Assembly (NCBI RefSeq): GCF_041435195.1
Contig: NZ_CP108106.1
Coordinates: forward strand, 310,001 to 374,000
DNA length: 64,000 nt
Reading direction: 5' to 3'
Source of the DNA: Streptomyces sp. NBC_00224
GTDB lineage: Bacteria; Actinomycetota; Actinomycetes; Streptomycetales; Streptomycetaceae
Below the pieces are notes generated by a model. It was not told the DNA's origin. It searched no databases and was given only the letters and a program-made list of their open reading frames with translations. The number at the start of each line of letters is the position of its first letter. Positions within the stretch are counted from its first letter, which is position 1. A program made the translations under genes and the position numbers. Positions 42,812 to 51,889 of the stretch are shown piece after piece.

Positions 42812-43633
42812 TCATGAACCGCTCTCCGTCGGCAGTCCCTGTTCGAAACGCAGGTAGCGGTCTACCGACCTTGCCAGGACCTCGTTGCCGTCGGCAGTGA
42901 CGACGCGGTCCCACCAGGCGCCGTAGATCCGGTCGAAGCGGTACCCGGCGAGCAGTTTGCCGGCGGCGCGGACGGCGTCGGGGCGCTCAGGGATGTGGTT
43001 GGCGTAGCTGTACATGATGCTGACCCAGCGGGGGTCGGGGCCGACGTTGACGATGTCGCCGGTGAACAGGGCACCCTGGCCTGCCTTCCAGTGCATGACG
43101 GTGCTGCCCGGGAAGTGGACGCCCGGGTTGATCAACGTCAGTTCGTCGGTCAGCCGGTGGGTCTGCCCGCTCCAGTAGCGCAGGGCTGGGTCAGGGCGGC
43201 CGACCCAGCGGCGGTCAGCCTCGTGCAGGTAGACGGGGGCGTCGAAGGCGTGCGCCCAGTCGACCATGGCCGAGTAGAAGTGGGGGTGGCTGATGGCGAT
43301 CGCGGTAATGCCGCCGAGCTCCCGTACCTCTCGGATCACTGCGTCGTCGAGGTAGGGCACACAGTCCCACAGCACGTTGCCGGCGGCCGTGCGCAGCAGC
43401 AGGGCACGCTGGCCGATGGCGAACTCGGGGGTGCAGCCGATCCCGAGGACGTCCGGACCCTGCTCCTCGAAGCGGCCCTGGTGACCTTCGGCGCGCAACT
43501 CGGCGAGGCTGGTCCACTGCTGGCCGTCGCGTCCCACGTACTGGCGCTCGTCCAGGCAGACCGGGCAGTCGGGGCGCGGGATGGCGTACTGCGTGCGGCA
43601 GATGGGCAGCGTCGAACCGGTGAGGTCAGCCAC
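42812..43633 (-). CDS. MBL-fold protein with N-terminal Cys motif and incomplete metal site
   Basis: 273 residues. The N-terminus CRTQYAIPRPDCPVCLDERQ YVG looks like a zinc knuckle. The MBL core has LLRTAAGNVLWDCVPYLDD, AIAISHPHFYSAMVDWAHAF, INPGVHFPGSTVMHWKAGQG and ALFTGDIVNV. The usual HxHxDH is HPHFYS, keeping two His but lacking Asp and the next His. This is a known sub-group among MBL proteins; chemistry uncertain. The start overlaps the epimerase stop by 8 bp. Confidence 0.85.
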   Translation of the reverse strand: MADLTGSTLPICRTQYAIPRPDCPVCLDERQYVGRDGQQWTSLAELRAEGHQGRFEEQGPDVLGIGCTPEFAIGQRALLLRTAAGNVLWDCVPYLDDAVIREVRELGGITAIAISHPHFYSAMVDWAHAFDAPVYLHEADRRWVGRPDPALRYWSGQTHRLTDELTLINPGVHFPGSTVMHWKAGQGALFTGDIVNVGPDPRWVSIMYSYANHIPERPDAVRAAGKLLAGYRFDRIYGAWWDRVVTADGNEVLARSVDRYLRFEQGLPTESGS

Positions 43634-44498
43634 GGTAGCCTCCGGCCAGCTCGGTCAGGACGGACGGGCGGCTGGGGCGCCAGCCGAGTTCGGTGACGGC
43701 ACGCTGCCCGGACACCACCTGGTTCAGGCCCAGGGCCTCGGCGAAGGGGCCGCCCACGGCCTCGGCAGCCTCCTCCAGCGGCCAGGGTTCGGCCCGGCCG
43801 GTGCCGCCCGCGGCGACGTCGGCCGCCGCAGCCAGCGCCGCGACCGGTACCGCCTCGTGTGCCACGCCGTGCAGCACGCTGCCCGAACTGGCCTTGGTCA
43901 CCGCCAGCACGAACAGGTCGGCGAGGTCGTCCACGTGGACCATCGGCCAGCGGGTCGCGGCCGATCCGACGTAACGGCCAGTGCCGTGCTCGCGCGCCCA
44001 GCCGGTCATCAGCCCGGGAATGCCGCCGCCCCGGCCGTACACGATGCCGGGCCGCACAACGACGGCTCGTACGTCCTCCCCGCCCGTGGCCAGGACCCGC
44101 TGCTCGATCCGCGGACGGTAGCCGACGATGGCGATCGCATTCGTGGGCGCGTCCTCGTCGACTGCCGCGTCGCCGGTGGCGCCGAGCACCCACACGCCGC
44201 TGGTGTAGACGAAGGCGCGTCCGGAGCCGCGCAGCCGCTCGGTGAGCGCGTCCACGGCCGCCGTGTCCACTGCCTCGTCGCCGGTCGGCGTAGCGAGGTT
44301 CACCACGGCGTCGATGTCATCGGTGACAGCCGCCCGCAGCGAGGCCGGGTCGGTCAGGTCGCCCACCACCATCGTTGCCTCGGTCGGCGGCCGGCTCGCG
44401 TCCTTCATGAAGTGGACCACCTGGTGGCCCTCCGCCGCGAGCCGTCGCACCACGGCCGACCCTATGTAGCCGGTGGAACCCAGCACCAGTACCTTCAC
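43626..44498 (-). CDS. NAD(P)-dependent epimerase/dehydratase (extended SDR)
   Basis: 290 residues from GTG 44498 behind GGGGAG. Rossmann motif VLVLGSTGYIGSAVVRRLAA, DLTDPASLRAAV, and FVYTSGVWVLGATG. VGYRPRIEQRVLA sits where the YxxxK dyad is expected, with Tyr but Arg at the Lys position, so activity as a classical SDR is uncertain. VRPGIVYGRGGG and HVDDLADLFVLAV complete the extended-SDR pattern. It is coupled to the MBL gene. Confidence 0.85.
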   Translation of the reverse strand: MKVLVLGSTGYIGSAVVRRLAAEGHQVVHFMKDASRPPTEATMVVGDLTDPASLRAAVTDDIDAVVNLATPTGDEAVDTAAVDALTERLRGSGRAFVYTSGVWVLGATGDAAVDEDAPTNAIAIVGYRPRIEQRVLATGGEDVRAVVVRPGIVYGRGGGIPGLMTGWAREHGTGRYVGSAATRWPMVHVDDLADLFVLAVTKASSGSVLHGVAHEAVPVAALAAAADVAAGGTGRAEPWPLEEAAEAVGGPFAEALGLNQVVSGQRAVTELGWRPSRPSVLTELAGGYRG

Positions 44499-44566
44499 GC
44501 CCACTCCCCTTTTGCTCCTCGACAAGCTGAAGCGGGTGTTTCCCGCCTCACCAACGACAATCGAAT

Positions 44567-45619
44567 CTAGGCGCGCACGGTCGGCCTTGGTCGCCGCAGC
44601 GTGCAGGATCTCTCGACTCCACGTGCAGAGCCGGGACCCAGCGCGTGGCCGCGGTACTCCCCCGGAGTGAGACCGTAGGCCTGGCGGAAGGCGCGGCCGA
44701 AGACGGTGGCGTTGGAGAAGCCCCAGCGGGCGGCTATCACCTGAACGGACAGCCCGGACAGCTCGCGCCGCGCGAGATCGGCGCGGCAGCGCTCGAGGCG
44801 GCGGGTCCTGATGAGGGCAGCGACGCCCTCGGGCTCGTCCCCGAACAGCGCGTAGAGGCCGCGCAGCGAGATGTTGTGGTGGTCGGCGACCGCTCGGGGG
44901 GTGAGCTCGGGGTCACCCAGGTTGCGTTCGATGAAGACCTTGGCCCGCTCCAGAAGAGCACGGGCACGGATCTCGGGTGCAGTGCACTCCAGAGTGCCGA
45001 GCTGCTCGGCCAGGTAGGCCGTGGCCATCTCCAGGGCCACCCGCCCGAGAGCCGGGAGCTCCTCGCTCCGGCAATCCGGGCCGTTGTCGCGAAGGCTCGT
45101 CAGGAAATCGGCCAACACCGCCCCGAGGCCGGTGCGGGGAAGCCGACGGGCAACGAGGTGGTCGGCGCGGCTGGCTCGCAGGGGCAGCTCCGATCTCGGG
45201 ATCTGAAGGACGATCACGCGGATCGGTCCGCCCTCGCGGTCGGTGTCGCACTCCAACGGGGCCGAGGTGTTGGTCACGATGAAGCCGTCGACGACCAGGC
45301 TGGAGTCCCGGCCGAACTGGCAGGCCTTCAGCGCATTGTCCTGAACCAGCGCGAGTTGGTACTGCTCGGGGTCGCCCCGCCTGATGTGCGCCTGAGTACG
45401 GCGCGACCATACGGGCGAGAACTCGAGCGTCGACACCGTGAGCGCGCCCAGCTCGACTGCCCCGATGTCGGCGTGGAAGTCACGCGCCCGATCGGTTTTG
45501 ATCTCCACGGGCAACAGGTCCGTGGACACCGTCTCGGTGAACCAGTCGAACCTCTCGGCCACCGGTACCTCACGGCCGGACGCCCATGTCCACGTCCGAT
45601 TTCTTGCACTCACAGACAT
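44567..45619 (-). CDS. AraC-family regulator with AraC-binding-like N-terminal domain
   Basis: 350 residues from ATG 45619 behind GGGGGAG. The N-terminal domain has FDWFTETVSTDLLPVEI and QYQLALVQDNALKACQFGRD SSLVVDG. The C-terminal HTH has DPELTPRAVADHHNISLRGL YALFGDEPEG and AARWGFSNATVFGRAFRQAY GLTPGEYR. This is the ActR/FeaR-like domain order. A paralogue at 58972 shares the layout. It probably controls part of the surrounding cluster. Confidence 0.9.
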   Translation of the reverse strand: MSVSARNRTWTWASGREVPVAERFDWFTETVSTDLLPVEIKTDRARDFHADIGAVELGALTVSTLEFSPVWSRRTQAHIRRGDPEQYQLALVQDNALKACQFGRDSSLVVDGFIVTNTSAPLECDTDREGGPIRVIVLQIPRSELPLRASRADHLVARRLPRTGLGAVLADFLTSLRDNGPDCRSEELPALGRVALEMATAYLAEQLGTLECTAPEIRARALLERAKVFIERNLGDPELTPRAVADHHNISLRGLYALFGDEPEGVAALIRTRRLERCRADLARRELSGLSVQVIAARWGFSNATVFGRAFRQAYGLTPGEYRGHALGPGSARGVERSCTLRRPRPTVRA

Positions 45620-45925
45620 TGATGACTCCCCCGATGTGCTCTTCGTGAACGTTGATATGACGGATCTGAAGGTCCGCGGCGTGTCAGAGATCCGTCCCTG
45701 CTTCGTCCTTGATGTGGGCAAGGCCAGGTGCCGGCCCTGCCGGGTGCAGCGAGTTGCACCACGAGGCGCTGCAGAACGCGCGCGGTGCAGATCCCGTTGT
45801 CCCGGCCCGGGTGGCAGCCGGTCGTGCCCCCGACGTACTCGCCATTCAGGAGCCGCTGGCGCATCGGACGCGGCCACGACGCCCGGCGGCGGCGTACCTT
45901 CCCGGGCGGACGGCCACCGTGCGCC
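45620..45925. other. Intergenic between AraC and glycosyltransferase genes
   Basis: 306 bp, no gene seen. It probably carries the AraC gene promoter. Confidence 0.5.
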
Positions 45926-47176
45926 TCATCCCGCCACGAGTGGCCTTCCTCGGCCGACCGTGTCGCGTAGCAGCTTCCCGGCCACCGTCGTCCCGTCCGT
46001 GCGGATCGTGACCGCCACGGCGTCCGCTCGTGCCCGGGTCCCGGGGTTCAGGGCCGTCCTGAGCGCGACCCACAGGGACTCGTACGTCAGCCCCGGTCCG
46101 TCGTGCGCTGCGCCGATGCCCAGGTCAACCACCCGGCTCGCCCAGTACGGCTGGTCCGCCATCTGCGGTACCACCAACTGCGGCACGCCGGCCAGGGCGG
46201 CCGCCGTCGTGGTGCCCGCGTCCCCGTGGTGCACGACGGCGGCTACCCGGGTGAAAAGTGCCTGCAAGTTGGCCTCACCGACAGCGAAACAGTCGCCCTG
46301 GCCGTCAGTCACCGCCGGGTCGGGCCAGCCGCGGCCGATGACGACGCGCCGGCCCTGAGCACGGATCACCTCCACAGCGGCCCGAGCGGTGCCCTGGACG
46401 TCACGCACGGGCATGCTCCCCAAGCCCACGTACACCGGTGGTGTGCCGGCCTTCAAAAACGCGTCCAGGTCGGCCGGGAGGGGGCGGTCGTCCGGCCGTA
46501 TCCACACACCAGTCTGCACAACGTCGAGATCCGCCGGCCGCAGCCACGGACTCAGGGTCGCATCCGACACCAGCCAGGGGCGGCCGGTGAGGACGTGGTC
46601 GCGGATGTCGTCCACCGGCGGCAGGCCGATCGCCGCCCGGTGGGTGTTGACCCCCTCGCCGAACAACGCGTTCAGGTGCTCGCCGTTCAATGCCCACAGC
46701 ACCCGGTTGTCCGTCACCTCCGGCGGGTGCGGGCACCCCGGCCACGCCAACGGCGGGTGGTGCGGTGACGGCAGGTACGTCGGGGAGTGGGCGACGAACA
46801 CATACGGGACGCCCAGTTTCTCGGCAACCGCCCGCGCGGCGGCCGCCGCCGGGATCAGACCGGCCGTCACCACGACGTCGCATCCGTCGGCCGCCGCGGC
46901 GAGCAGGTCGTACGTCGCGGCGACCATCCGGGCCACGCACACCGACAGGTTTTTCGTCGGCCGGTCCTCCGTCGTTCCCGTCACCGCGGCGTTCGCCATC
47001 GCGTGCGGCGACTGGCCGAGCGGCGCCAAGGGGATGTCAATCCCCTCCAGCAGCTCCACGAAGTCCGGCGGGGCACATACCTGCATCTCCTCACCGCATG
47101 CTCGCAGAACCGCCTCGAGCGCGAGCATCGGCTCTACATCTCCGCGCGAACCGTACGCCACCAACAACACGCGCAC
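45926..47176 (-). CDS. GT-B glycosyltransferase, GT1 (MGT-like)
   Basis: 416 residues. The start RVLLVAYGSRGDVEPMLALE and the donor-site region YVGLGSMPVRDVQGTARAAV, LQALFTRVAAVVHHGDAGTT TAAALAGVPQLVVPQMADQP are those of UDP-sugar-dependent natural-product glycosyltransferases. The PSPG-like motif has HHGDAGTT where HHGGAGTT is usual. It may decorate a metabolite or inactivate a macrolide-like antibiotic. It starts 2 bp after the SnoaL-like stop, so co-transcribed. Confidence 0.9.
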   Translation of the reverse strand: MRVLLVAYGSRGDVEPMLALEAVLRACGEEMQVCAPPDFVELLEGIDIPLAPLGQSPHAMANAAVTGTTEDRPTKNLSVCVARMVAATYDLLAAAADGCDVVVTAGLIPAAAAARAVAEKLGVPYVFVAHSPTYLPSPHHPPLAWPGCPHPPEVTDNRVLWALNGEHLNALFGEGVNTHRAAIGLPPVDDIRDHVLTGRPWLVSDATLSPWLRPADLDVVQTGVWIRPDDRPLPADLDAFLKAGTPPVYVGLGSMPVRDVQGTARAAVEVIRAQGRRVVIGRGWPDPAVTDGQGDCFAVGEANLQALFTRVAAVVHHGDAGTTTAAALAGVPQLVVPQMADQPYWASRVVDLGIGAAHDGPGLTYESLWVALRTALNPGTRARADAVAVTIRTDGTTVAGKLLRDTVGRGRPLVAG

Positions 47177-47177
47177 G

Positions 47178-47588
47178 TCAGGACGTCCTTTGCTTTCCGT
47201 GGATTTCGGCCCCGGCCGACGGGAGGTCGCTGGTGGTCTTGCCGTAACCGAGGGACTCGACGATCAACCCGTCCCGTACGAGCACGAGCGTCACGCCCCG
47301 GATCGAGTCGGCCGGTCCATCGCCGAAGCGGTACCGCCAGCGCACCGTCGCCCGTTCACCGGTGACAACGACGGCCTCTGGGTCGAACCGGCCCGTACGG
47401 TCCTCGGCGAGTGCCCGGCAGAACTCCAGGCACGCGGCGCGGCCTTCGTAGCGGGTCCCGTCGGGGGCCGGCTCTTTCGCCTCCATCACGCAGTCATCGG
47501 CAATCAGGCCGGCGAGCGAGGAGGTGTCATGGTCGATGAAGGCGCGGTTGAAGCGGTGGACGACCTCGGCCGTGGTACGGAACGACAT
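47178..47588 (-). CDS. SnoaL-like (NTF2-fold) protein
   Basis: 136 residues from ATG 47588 with GAGGGGG upstream. The NTF2-fold pattern is VVHRFNRAFIDHDTSSLAGL IADDCVMEAKEPAPDGTRYE G, then ATVRWRYRFGDGPADSIRGV TLVLVRDGLIVESLGY. Could be a polyketide cyclase-like or hydrolase-like protein; no catalytic assignment is possible. Immediately upstream of the glycosyltransferase. Confidence 0.85.
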   Translation of the reverse strand: MSFRTTAEVVHRFNRAFIDHDTSSLAGLIADDCVMEAKEPAPDGTRYEGRAACLEFCRALAEDRTGRFDPEAVVVTGERATVRWRYRFGDGPADSIRGVTLVLVRDGLIVESLGYGKTTSDLPSAGAEIHGKQRTS

Positions 47589-47752
47589 GTCGCGACCCCC
47601 TCGGGAATGAAATGATCGGTCCGCCCTGCCCCGTCCGGACCCCGCCAGATGGCCGGTCTTCCCCGAGGGTGCACGTGCCGTCCTGGTGACGGCGCCTGGC
47701 ACCCCCGGTGGCCCGTAGGACCTGGTCCGGCCCGAGCCTCGGGGCCGCCGGT

Positions 47753-48646
47753 TCATCGCGTTTCCCGCTGCGAGCCGGTCTCCCCATCCGCGACTGCGGG
47801 CGCGGGAATCGCGTGTTCGGCGGCACGGCTGGCGTGCTCCCACGCCGCCCAGGTGTCCATGCGCGTGTGGGCGATGTCGAACGCGAGGTCATAGACCATG
47901 CTCCCCAACAGAAGACGCAGCGGCGGATCATCGCTGCCGACCAGCTTGAGCAGCGCCGCCGCAGCGAGCTGCGGATCGCTGTCGACCGCCCCCTCGGCGA
48001 ACTGCTTGGCCAGTTCCTCCCGCAGCGGCGCGTACGGCTCCATGGGGCTGGTGCTGCGCATGGCGGTGTAGAGGTCCGTCCAGTAGCCGCCCGGCTGGAC
48101 GATGCTGACCTTCACCCCGAAGCCGGCAGCCTCCGCGGCGAGGGCTTCGCTGAGGCCTTCCAGGGCGAACTTGCCGGCGCTGTAGAGGCCGGTGCTGGGG
48201 AAGCCCCCCAGAGCGGCGATGCTGGAGACCTGCACGAGGTGGCCGGAGCCCTGCTTACGCAGGACGGGCATGACGGCCTGGGCGACCCAGAGCGCGCCGA
48301 AGAAGTTGAGGTCCAGTTGGGCCCGGGCCTCGGCCTCGGTGAACTCCTCGACCATGCCCATCGACAGCATTCCGGCGTTGTTGACGACGATGTCGAGCCG
48401 GCCGAAGTGGCCGACTGCCTCGGTCACGGCGGCGAACACCGCATCGCGGTCGGTCACGTCCACCCCGAGGGGCAGGACCTGCCCTGGGTAGGCGGCCGCA
48501 AGCTCCTCCAGCGGGGCCGCGGTGCGGGCCGCGCCTGCGACGCGGTCGCCGCTCCTCAGCGCCGCTTCGGCGAAGGCGTGGCCGAGGCCCCGGCTCGCGC
48601 CGGTGATGAACCAGACGCGGCTCGTGGTGTCGGCTGGGGTGTGCAT
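47753..48646 (-). CDS. Short-chain dehydrogenase/reductase
   Basis: 297 residues. Classical SDR: VWFITGASRGLGHAFAEAAL, LGVDVTDRDAVFAAV, DIVVNNAGMLSMG, HLVQVSSIAALGGFPSTGLY SAGKFALEGLSEAL (Ser, YxxxK) and VSIVQPGGYWTDLY. NADP-type by the Arg after the Gly motif. Extended C-terminal tail of about 40 residues. Same strand as the rest of the cluster. Confidence 0.92.
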   Translation of the reverse strand: MHTPADTTSRVWFITGASRGLGHAFAEAALRSGDRVAGAARTAAPLEELAAAYPGQVLPLGVDVTDRDAVFAAVTEAVGHFGRLDIVVNNAGMLSMGMVEEFTEAEARAQLDLNFFGALWVAQAVMPVLRKQGSGHLVQVSSIAALGGFPSTGLYSAGKFALEGLSEALAAEAAGFGVKVSIVQPGGYWTDLYTAMRSTSPMEPYAPLREELAKQFAEGAVDSDPQLAAAALLKLVGSDDPPLRLLLGSMVYDLAFDIAHTRMDTWAAWEHASRAAEHAIPAPAVADGETGSQRETR

Positions 48647-48751
48647 GTGCGCGGCTCCTGTCTGGGAAGTGAGCTGCCCGGGCTTGGTCCGCCGGGTCTG
48701 GTGTGCCGGTGTTGCGGGCGGGTGCGTGCGGGGGCGTGCCCGCTCCGCCGG

Positions 48752-49945
48752 TCAGCTCCTGCGCGCGCTCCGCACGGCCAGGGAGGTGAGGAGGGTGAAG
48801 ACGGCCCCGGTCGTCAGGACACCGTTGAGGGTGAGGCGGGTGGCGACGATGGCTCCGAAGAGAGCGCCGAGTGCGATGGCGAGGTTGTAGACGGAGGTGT
48901 TCAGGGCGGTGGCTGCCTCGGTCGAGTCGGGTGCCGCCTTGAGAATCCACGTCTGGACGGCCACCGGCACGCCGCCGAAGGCCAGACCCCATCCCATCAG
49001 CAGCAGGGCCCCACTGACCGGAGTGCGGCCGGCGAAGGGGAAGACTGCGAGGATCGCGGTCAGCAGGACGCTGACGGCGAGGATGGTCATGCGAACGTTC
49101 CGCTCCGAGGCCGCCGCGGCGAGAAAGTTGCCGAGGATGCCGGCGACTCCGAAGCCGAGTAGGAGCGGGCCGATCGCGCCTTCGCCGATCCCGGCAGTGG
49201 TGCGGAGGATCGGGCTGACGAAGGTGAAGGCGGCGAAATGACCGCCGACCAGGAGGAAGGTGGAGAGGACGCCGGCGCGCACCACGGGGTTGCGGAACTG
49301 CCGCGGCAGCGTGCGCAGTTGGACGACCTGTTGGGCGGGCATGGGAGGCAGCAGGAAGAGCAGGGCCACCAGGACGACGAGCCCCAGTGCGCCCGCGGCC
49401 ACGAAGGCCGTGCGCCAGTCCGCCAGCCCGCCGATCAGCGTCCCGGCCGGTACGCCGAGGACATTGGCTGCCGTCGCGCCACCGAAGACGAGCGAGACGG
49501 CCCGGGGCACGGACCGTTCCGGCACCAGCCGCACGGCGAGGCCCGCGGCAAGTGCCCAGAAGCCGCCGATGCTGATTCCGACGAGGAAGCGCGAGCCCAG
49601 CAGGACGACGAAGTCGGGCGCTACGGCCGACAGTCCGTTGGCCAACACCATCAGGGTGACCAGGCCGATCAGGGCGGCCCGCCGGTCGAGCCGGCCGATC
49701 ACCACCGGGAACAGTGGCGCCGTGACGGAGGCGACCAGGCCGGGTACCGTCACCATCAGCCCGGCGGTCCCCTCGGAGACGTGGAGGGCCTCTCCGATGA
49801 AGGGGAGCAGCCCGACAGGCAGTGATTCGACCGTAACCAAGGCGAACGTCCCGACCGCCATGGCGACGACGGCGAGCCATCTGGTGAGCGGTACCCCCTC
49901 GTCGTCGCGCGTGGCGGGTCTCTCGGCGGTGTCTGCGACGGTCAT
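48752..49945 (-). CDS. MFS exporter, DHA1 (12-TMS) type
   Basis: 397 residues from ATG 49945, which overlaps the previous stop as ATGA. Twelve hydrophobic segments, with VESLPVGLLPFIGEALHVSE in TM1, GRLDRRAALIGLVTLMVLAN as motif A and FGGATAANVLGVPAGTLIGG as motif C. It resembles arabinose/chloramphenicol-type exporters and probably exports the cluster's product or gives resistance. Confidence 0.9.
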   Translation of the reverse strand: MTVADTAERPATRDDEGVPLTRWLAVVAMAVGTFALVTVESLPVGLLPFIGEALHVSEGTAGLMVTVPGLVASVTAPLFPVVIGRLDRRAALIGLVTLMVLANGLSAVAPDFVVLLGSRFLVGISIGGFWALAAGLAVRLVPERSVPRAVSLVFGGATAANVLGVPAGTLIGGLADWRTAFVAAGALGLVVLVALLFLLPPMPAQQVVQLRTLPRQFRNPVVRAGVLSTFLLVGGHFAAFTFVSPILRTTAGIGEGAIGPLLLGFGVAGILGNFLAAAASERNVRMTILAVSVLLTAILAVFPFAGRTPVSGALLLMGWGLAFGGVPVAVQTWILKAAPDSTEAATALNTSVYNLAIALGALFGAIVATRLTLNGVLTTGAVFTLLTSLAVRSARRS

Positions 49946-50517
49946 GAGTGTGCTCCGGTCGGTAGGGTTTGGTCCGCCTCGAAGGCGTCGTGATCGATGG
50001 AGGCGGTGCTCTGGGCGACGGCGATCCGCCATCGGCCGTCGTCCTTGGTCAGGACGTACACCGGGGTGCCGGGTGCCACGTCGGGGTGGGCGGCCACCAC
50101 GAATGCCCATCGGCGCTGTGCCGCGCTGGGTCTGTCGCACCGCCTGCTGCGCAGCCCCGGGCCGTCGTGACCGCGGAGCACCTCATCAAGGCGCCGCCCG
50201 TCACGGGTGATCGGCCGCTGACGGATCTTGACCGCCGCGAGATCGGGCCGGACGAACACGATAGACTCGGCTTCACAAGTGACGGTCAGCGGCCGGTGGA
50301 CCGTGCCGGGCAGCGACCTACGGGCGAAGGCACTGATCGCCGCCAACCCGGTCAGCGGGTCGCCGTGCGGAACGGTCCACACGGCCTCCTGGCCGAACAG
50401 CTCCGTGAACGCATCCGGCAGTCCGTTCTGCTGGGCGTATTCGACTTGCGCGACGAGCCTGACAACGGCGCTCACGTCCTCCTCGGGAACGGCGACGCCG
50501 GCGACTTGCGGCTTCAT
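49942..50517 (-). CDS. SnoaL/SgcJ-like NTF2-fold protein
   Basis: 191 residues. VSAVVRLVAQVEYAQQNGLP DAFTELFGQEAVWTVPHGDP LTG and later KDDGRWRIAVAQSTA define an SgcJ/EcaC-type NTF2 fold, often found with secondary-metabolite genes. A Arg-rich insertion (LRSRRCDRPSAAQRRW) near residue 125 is atypical. First gene of the minus-strand run, facing the LysR gene. Confidence 0.8.
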   Translation of the reverse strand: MKPQVAGVAVPEEDVSAVVRLVAQVEYAQQNGLPDAFTELFGQEAVWTVPHGDPLTGLAAISAFARRSLPGTVHRPLTVTCEAESIVFVRPDLAAVKIRQRPITRDGRRLDEVLRGHDGPGLRSRRCDRPSAAQRRWAFVVAAHPDVAPGTPVYVLTKDDGRWRIAVAQSTASIDHDAFEADQTLPTGAHS

Positions 50518-50718
50518 GATGGCTTTCCTCCCTGAGTGTGTGGGCGTGCGGGGGCGTCCCGGTACAGCCGGGACTTGTCTCCCGTCCGGGCACGCTCCAG
50601 CGGCCGCCAGCGGCCCGCTGGCAGTGCGGTGTCACCGGCACCAGGCAGCGGCTCCGGGCCGCTGTCGATCCTTCAGCTTCCTGCCGCGCCCATCAACATC
50701 GAAGATCAGTAAGATCCG
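50518..50718. promoter_or_regulatory. Divergent promoter region of cluster and LysR gene
   Basis: About 200 bp between divergent starts at 50517 and 50752, with a T-N11-A box at its right end. No gene. Confidence 0.5.
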
Positions 50719-50733
50719 ATAACTCAGGCTTAT
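50719..50733. promoter_or_regulatory. LysR-type T-N11-A box
   Basis: ATAACTCAGGCTTAT: ATAA and TTAT inverted around 7 bp, fitting the LysR T-N11-A rule, 18 bp before the LysR start and within the divergent promoter. Confidence 0.65.
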
Positions 50734-50751
50734 GACGGGGGTCGGCTACAC

Positions 50752-51645
50752 GTGGAAGTACGTGACATCGAGATATTCCTGACGCTGGCGGAGGAACTGC
50801 ACTTCGGCCGTGCGGCCGCACGGCTGCACCTCACGCAGGCACGTATCAGTCAGGCGATCGGCCGTCAGGAACGCAAACTCGGGGGCTTGTTGTTCGACCG
50901 CTCCAACCGCCGCCAGATCCGCCTGACGCCGCTCGGCAGCCAGCTGCGTGCCGACCTGTTGCCGGTCTACGCCAACCTGCGCGACAGCCTCGAACGCGCC
51001 CGGATGACCGCCCGCGGCAAGTCCGCCCGCCTGCGCGTCGGCATGATGCCCTTCAACGTGCTCGATCTGCACCACTTCTGGAAGACGTTCCAGGCCCGCC
51101 ACCCCCAGTGTGAGCTGCAGATCCGCAGGGCGCCCTACGTCGACCCCTTCGCGAAACTCCGCGAGGGCGACGTAGACGTACTCATCACCTGGCTGCCGGT
51201 GGACGAACCCGATCTCACCGTCGGCCCGGTCCTCTTCCACGACCGTCGCGTCCTGGCCGTCTCCGCGGTCCACGAACTCGCTGACAGAACCGTCGTGCCG
51301 GTCGAGGCACTGGCCGACTTCGCCCACGCCATGCCCCCCGGGATGCCCGACTACTGGGAGGACGGCTACCTGCCGTTCTACTCACCCCGGGGCAAGACGC
51401 TAGAGCGTCTCGAGCAGGTCACCAATGCCGACGAACTGATCCACCTGGTGATCACAGGCGAGATCGTCCACCCCTTCCCCTCACACGTCACCCTCTACTG
51501 GTCCATGTTGTCCCACATGCGCTTCGTTCCCGTCCCCGACATGGGGACCATCCCCTACGCCCTGGTGTGGCGCAAGGACGCCGAAAACGAACTCATCCGG
51601 GCCCTCGCCCAGACCGTCCGCGACATCGGCGCCGTGCGGTTCTGA
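50752..51645 (+). CDS. LysR-family regulator
   Basis: 297 residues from GTG 50752. The N-terminal winged HTH is EVRDIEIFLTLAEELHFGRA AARLHLTQARISQAIGRQER KLGGLLFDR. The effector domain runs from ARLRVGMMPFN to the end. Divergent from the SnoaL/MFS/SDR/glycosyltransferase run with a T-N11-A box between, so it is the likely activator of that cluster. Confidence 0.92.
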   Translation: MEVRDIEIFLTLAEELHFGRAAARLHLTQARISQAIGRQERKLGGLLFDRSNRRQIRLTPLGSQLRADLLPVYANLRDSLERARMTARGKSARLRVGMMPFNVLDLHHFWKTFQARHPQCELQIRRAPYVDPFAKLREGDVDVLITWLPVDEPDLTVGPVLFHDRRVLAVSAVHELADRTVVPVEALADFAHAMPPGMPDYWEDGYLPFYSPRGKTLERLEQVTNADELIHLVITGEIVHPFPSHVTLYWSMLSHMRFVPVPDMGTIPYALVWRKDAENELIRALAQTVRDIGAVRF

Positions 51646-51889
51646 CGACGCCCGCGGACGACCGTCTGTACTCGGCTTCGGCGTCCCCCACTGCGAGGTC
51701 CACCGACACACGGCGTCCCCACCGGGCTCCACGGCTGGGGTCGGCACCATGGTCACAGAAGTCGGGGGAACGACCTGTGGGGCGGTGCGGCCCGCGTCGT
51801 CAGCCCGGTGAGCACCGCCAACACCTTGGCCGCGGCAGGGTGCTGAGGAGCGGCAGTTCGAGACAAAGCGCAACTCGGAGGAAAGGGTC

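Noticed and set aside
48255..49880. 541-residue frame opposite and overlapping the MFS and SDR genes
   Set aside because: Wrong frame on the same strand as two clear genes; composition is mostly Arg/Gly/His.
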